Notes under the pieces: generated by a model
Database searches by the model: none
What the model saw: the letters and a program-made list of their open reading frames with translations, nothing else
Told to the model about the DNA's origin: nothing
Origin: an uncultured Porphyromonas sp.
Lineage (GTDB): Bacteria > Bacteroidota > Bacteroidia > Bacteroidales > Porphyromonadaceae
NCBI GenBank assembly: GCA_900554935.1
Contig: USJF01000062.1
Span: forward strand, 1-7,205
Direction: 5' to 3'
DNA length: 7,205 nucleotides
Position numbers and translations under genes: made by a program
In this document: one piece after another, positions 4,668-7,205 of the stretch
Numbering within the stretch: the stretch's first letter is position 1
Layout of the letters: every line of letters begins with the position of its first letter

Positions 4668-7172
4668 ATGAAAAAGGTAATCACATTACTCGCACTACTG
4701 GCGCTACCACTTATTGGTAGTGCCCAGAGCGATACTATCACCATCGCCCAATACAAAGCACTCAAACCGGTGATGGCACGAGCCCCTTTTATGGCCGATA
4801 GTATCAATGTACAGGGCAGGCAATACGACCCGAAGAGCCAGCTCTCCCTCTGTACTCCTATCCGCTTGGATAATCCCCTCCTCACCCTCGTAACTACCGA
4901 CAATGAGGGATACCTCAAGTGCGACTCCACCTTGGCCCGAGGAGAGCGGACCATTCAGAGCTACTACCTCTCCCTCCTCACCCCTAGCTTTGAAGAGGGT
5001 ACGATGCTAGTAGAGAGCGAGTCGCCTTTCCGTCTTTTCCTTGATGGCACTCAGATCGGAGCATCCGACCGTTCAGGCAGCTTTGAGTACCCTTTCTCCC
5101 TTTTGCCTAGTATGGCCCACAAAGTAGTGGTGCGCTTGCTTTCTAATGAAGGAGGTGCCTCCAAGTATCGCCTGAGAGTAGTACCATCTAAAGCTTCCAG
5201 CCAAATTGCTCTTTCTCTTGACGACAAAGAGTATATGAGCATGCACTATATGCAGACTGGTGAGAGCCTTTCTGAGGTTAGTGTCTCTCCTTCGGGTAGA
5301 TATACCAAGGTGGTACTTCGCGAAGTGGTCAATAACCGAAGTCGATACAGTGTCCTGCTATATGAAGGTAATCGGCTAGTGGCTCGCCTAGATGGCAGTT
5401 ACCTCGAGACCCAGTGGATGCCTAAGAGCGATAAACTTTGGTTTACCCAAAAGAGTGATACGGGCAAGCAACTCCTCACCCTCGACCCTGCCACACTAGC
5501 CGTTACCGTGGTACATCCAGCTATCCCCGAAGAGGGGCGCTTTGTCATCGCTCCCACCGAAGATCGACTCATCTATATGGTCACTTCAGAGGGACCAAAA
5601 AATAAGGGGGTTGTGGAGCGAGTGCTAGGTCGATACGATACCACTAGTAGCTTTAGAGACCGTGACTTCCTCGCATCATTCGACCTTCGTGAAGGTCTCT
5701 ATCAACCCCTTACTTACGGCTGTAGAGGCACCTCGCTTCAGGATGTTTCAACCAACGGTAAGGAGCTTATCTTTAGTAGCTCCCGCCCTACCACCACGAT
5801 ACCCTTTTCAGAAAATGACTTCTGCGTCTTAGACCTCGAGACTCTGAAAGTAGATACCCTCTTTAGCCACGAGACAGATGTAGCAACGCTCTACTATACT
5901 TCTGACCCACGCTACCTACTTGCACTTGGTACAGCCAATTCATTCGGAGGCATTGGCCGTAATCTGCCAGAGGGAATACCTGCCAATACCTACGATATGC
6001 AGCTCTTCCTTTATGATAGGGAGCAACATACCGCCAAGGCACTTACAAAGGAGTTTAATCCTAATGTAGAGAGCGTCACCGTGCTACCCGATCGTTTTGA
6101 GGCGATATTCACAGCTCAAAATCAAGACTATGTCTCGCTCTATAGCCTTGACCTTCGTACAGGACGAATCACTCAGATCAAAACGACTGAGGAGGTAGTA
6201 CGCCGCTTCGACGTAGATAATAAGGGGCAAATGATAGTCTATGGCGGACAAAGTACCATGAACTCCGACCGCATCTATCAGATCAATAAGCGTGGCGAGC
6301 ACCTGCTCTACGACCTCGCAACATCCAAGATGCACGACCTCGCACTGGGCACGGCAGAGACCTGGAGCTTCACCATGCCCAATGGCGATGTGGTCCCCGG
6401 TCGCTTCTACCTCCCTCCTCACTTCGACCCCTCTCGTAAGTACCCAATGATTGTCTATTATTATGGCGGTACCTCTCCTACGGCTCGCAACTTCGAGGGC
6501 TCTTACTCCCTCCCTATGTATGCAGCTCAGGACTATGTAGTGCTCACCCTTAATCCAAGTGGTACCACTGGTTGGGGACAGGAGTACGCCGCTCGTCACC
6601 TCAATGCTTGGGGTAAGCGGACAGCCGATGAGATTGTCGCTTCCGTCAAGGGGTTCTGCGAGAGCCATCCCTATGTCAATGCCGAGCGTATTGGTTGCGT
6701 CGGTGCTAGTTACGGTGGATTCATGACTCAGTACCTGCAGACAGTGACCGATTTATTCGCTGCAGCAGTGAGCCACGCTGGTATCAGCGCCCTCTCTTCC
6801 TACTGGGGCGAAGGAACCTGGGGTGTGGGGTATAGCACCGTGGCAAGCTATGGTAGCTATCCTTGGAATAATCCTAAGCTCTACACCGAGCAGAGCCCAC
6901 TCTTCCGTGCCGATAAGATCAAGACCCCGCTACTATTGCTTCACGGTACAGCCGATGTCAATGTGCCTATCGGAGAGAGCGTACAGATGTACAACGCCCT
7001 TAAGATTCTAGGCAAAGAGGTGGAGTTCGTCAAGATATATGGTGAAGACCACGGGATCTACGATCCTGAGAAACGAGCCCTCTGGATGCAGACCACTATG
7101 GCGTGGTTCCAAAGGTGGCTCAAGGACGATCCCACTTGGTGGAATTCCCTCTACCCCGAAGTACACCTATAG
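4668..7172 (+). CDS. Secreted S9 family serine peptidase (prolyl oligopeptidase/DPP-like)
   Basis: Protein of 834 residues with a Sec signal peptide, MKKVITLLALLALPLIGSAQ, probably cleaved after A19, so it acts in the periplasm or beyond. Residues about 20-190 form an N-terminal region, probably beta-rich, that precedes the propeller. About 190-565 is the expected beta-propeller that limits access to peptides. The alpha/beta-hydrolase domain runs from about 568, with oxyanion-side YYYGG, NPSGTTGWG, nucleophile S681 in GASYGGF, D763 in HGTADVNVP and H795 in GEDHGIY. The triad is complete. S9 enzymes release dipeptides or acyl-peptides or cut short peptides; the exact specificity (DPP, acylpeptidyl or prolyl oligopeptidase) cannot be fixed by eye. 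ATG 4668 is chosen over an in-frame ATG at 4575 because it begins a clean signal peptide and lies in an AT-rich spacer 10 bases after ispE. Its + strand is C-rich, unlike the G-rich genes upstream. Confidence 0.93.
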   Translation: MKKVITLLALLALPLIGSAQSDTITIAQYKALKPVMARAPFMADSINVQGRQYDPKSQLSLCTPIRLDNPLLTLVTTDNEGYLKCDSTLARGERTIQSYYLSLLTPSFEEGTMLVESESPFRLFLDGTQIGASDRSGSFEYPFSLLPSMAHKVVVRLLSNEGGASKYRLRVVPSKASSQIALSLDDKEYMSMHYMQTGESLSEVSVSPSGRYTKVVLREVVNNRSRYSVLLYEGNRLVARLDGSYLETQWMPKSDKLWFTQKSDTGKQLLTLDPATLAVTVVHPAIPEEGRFVIAPTEDRLIYMVTSEGPKNKGVVERVLGRYDTTSSFRDRDFLASFDLREGLYQPLTYGCRGTSLQDVSTNGKELIFSSSRPTTTIPFSENDFCVLDLETLKVDTLFSHETDVATLYYTSDPRYLLALGTANSFGGIGRNLPEGIPANTYDMQLFLYDREQHTAKALTKEFNPNVESVTVLPDRFEAIFTAQNQDYVSLYSLDLRTGRITQIKTTEEVVRRFDVDNKGQMIVYGGQSTMNSDRIYQINKRGEHLLYDLATSKMHDLALGTAETWSFTMPNGDVVPGRFYLPPHFDPSRKYPMIVYYYGGTSPTARNFEGSYSLPMYAAQDYVVLTLNPSGTTGWGQEYAARHLNAWGKRTADEIVASVKGFCESHPYVNAERIGCVGASYGGFMTQYLQTVTDLFAAAVSHAGISALSSYWGEGTWGVGYSTVASYGSYPWNNPKLYTEQSPLFRADKIKTPLLLLHGTADVNVPIGESVQMYNALKILGKEVEFVKIYGEDHGIYDPEKRALWMQTTMAWFQRWLKDDPTWWNSLYPEVHL

Positions 7173-7205
7173 AGAGTGTTACACGAAGGTAATCTAAGAA
7201 ACCTC
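7173..7205. other. Right-edge non-coding stretch
   Basis: Only 33 bases follow the S9 peptidase stop. They show no hairpin with a T-run and no start of a further gene, so the end of the transcript is not visible in this window. Confidence 0.5.

Noticed and set aside
6084..6668. Minus-strand open frame of 194 codons
   Set aside because: It is antisense to the well-supported S9 peptidase and has no family-like motifs; stop-free antisense is common in genes with this codon use.

Overview
The window reads as part of a Bacteroidota chromosome, most likely Porphyromonas or a close relative. This rests on several features. There is no recognisable Shine-Dalgarno sequence before any start. Gene-start spacers are AT-rich. 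Two perfect matches to the Bacteroidetes -7 element TAnnTTTG sit at sensible places. A GH29 fucosidase is a lipoprotein with an acidic tail after its cysteine, and the isoprenoid gene belongs to the MEP pathway. The genus is an inference from style, not from a database match.

Left edge (1-361). Bases 1 to about 98 encode the N-terminus of a ParA/Soj ATPase on the + strand, cut off just after its DADPQA motif. Immediately next to it, on the - strand, is a short open frame (198 down to 76). Its first 34-38 residues look like the start of a GYF_2 (DUF4339) domain protein. The two fragments meet tail to tail inside bases 85-99, so the left edge is a chimeric join of two unrelated genes: a rearrangement, or more probably an assembly or amplification artefact. 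From about 99 rightwards the locus looks normal. A GYF_2 gene points left and a five-gene cluster points right, separated by an AT-rich divergent intergenic region (199-361) with a plausible promoter for each side.

Main cluster (362-7172), all on the + strand and tightly packed. The order is a CPBP intramembrane protease, overlapping by 14 bases a GH29 alpha-L-fucosidase lipoprotein; 7 bases on, nfo (endonuclease IV); 1 base on, ispE (CDP-ME kinase); 10 bases on, a secreted S9 (prolyl oligopeptidase/DPP-like) serine peptidase. Spacing suggests one operon, although the functions are mixed: envelope proteolysis, host-glycan trimming, base-excision DNA repair, isoprenoid precursor synthesis and peptide degradation. 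The fucosidase and S9 peptidase fit a host-associated organism living on glycoproteins and peptides.

I see no new multi-gene system here. The points most worth checking are the chimeric junction with its hidden GYF_2 fragment, the start of the CPBP gene relative to a perfect -7 element, and a sharp change in strand composition (G-rich to C-rich) at the ispE/S9 peptidase border.
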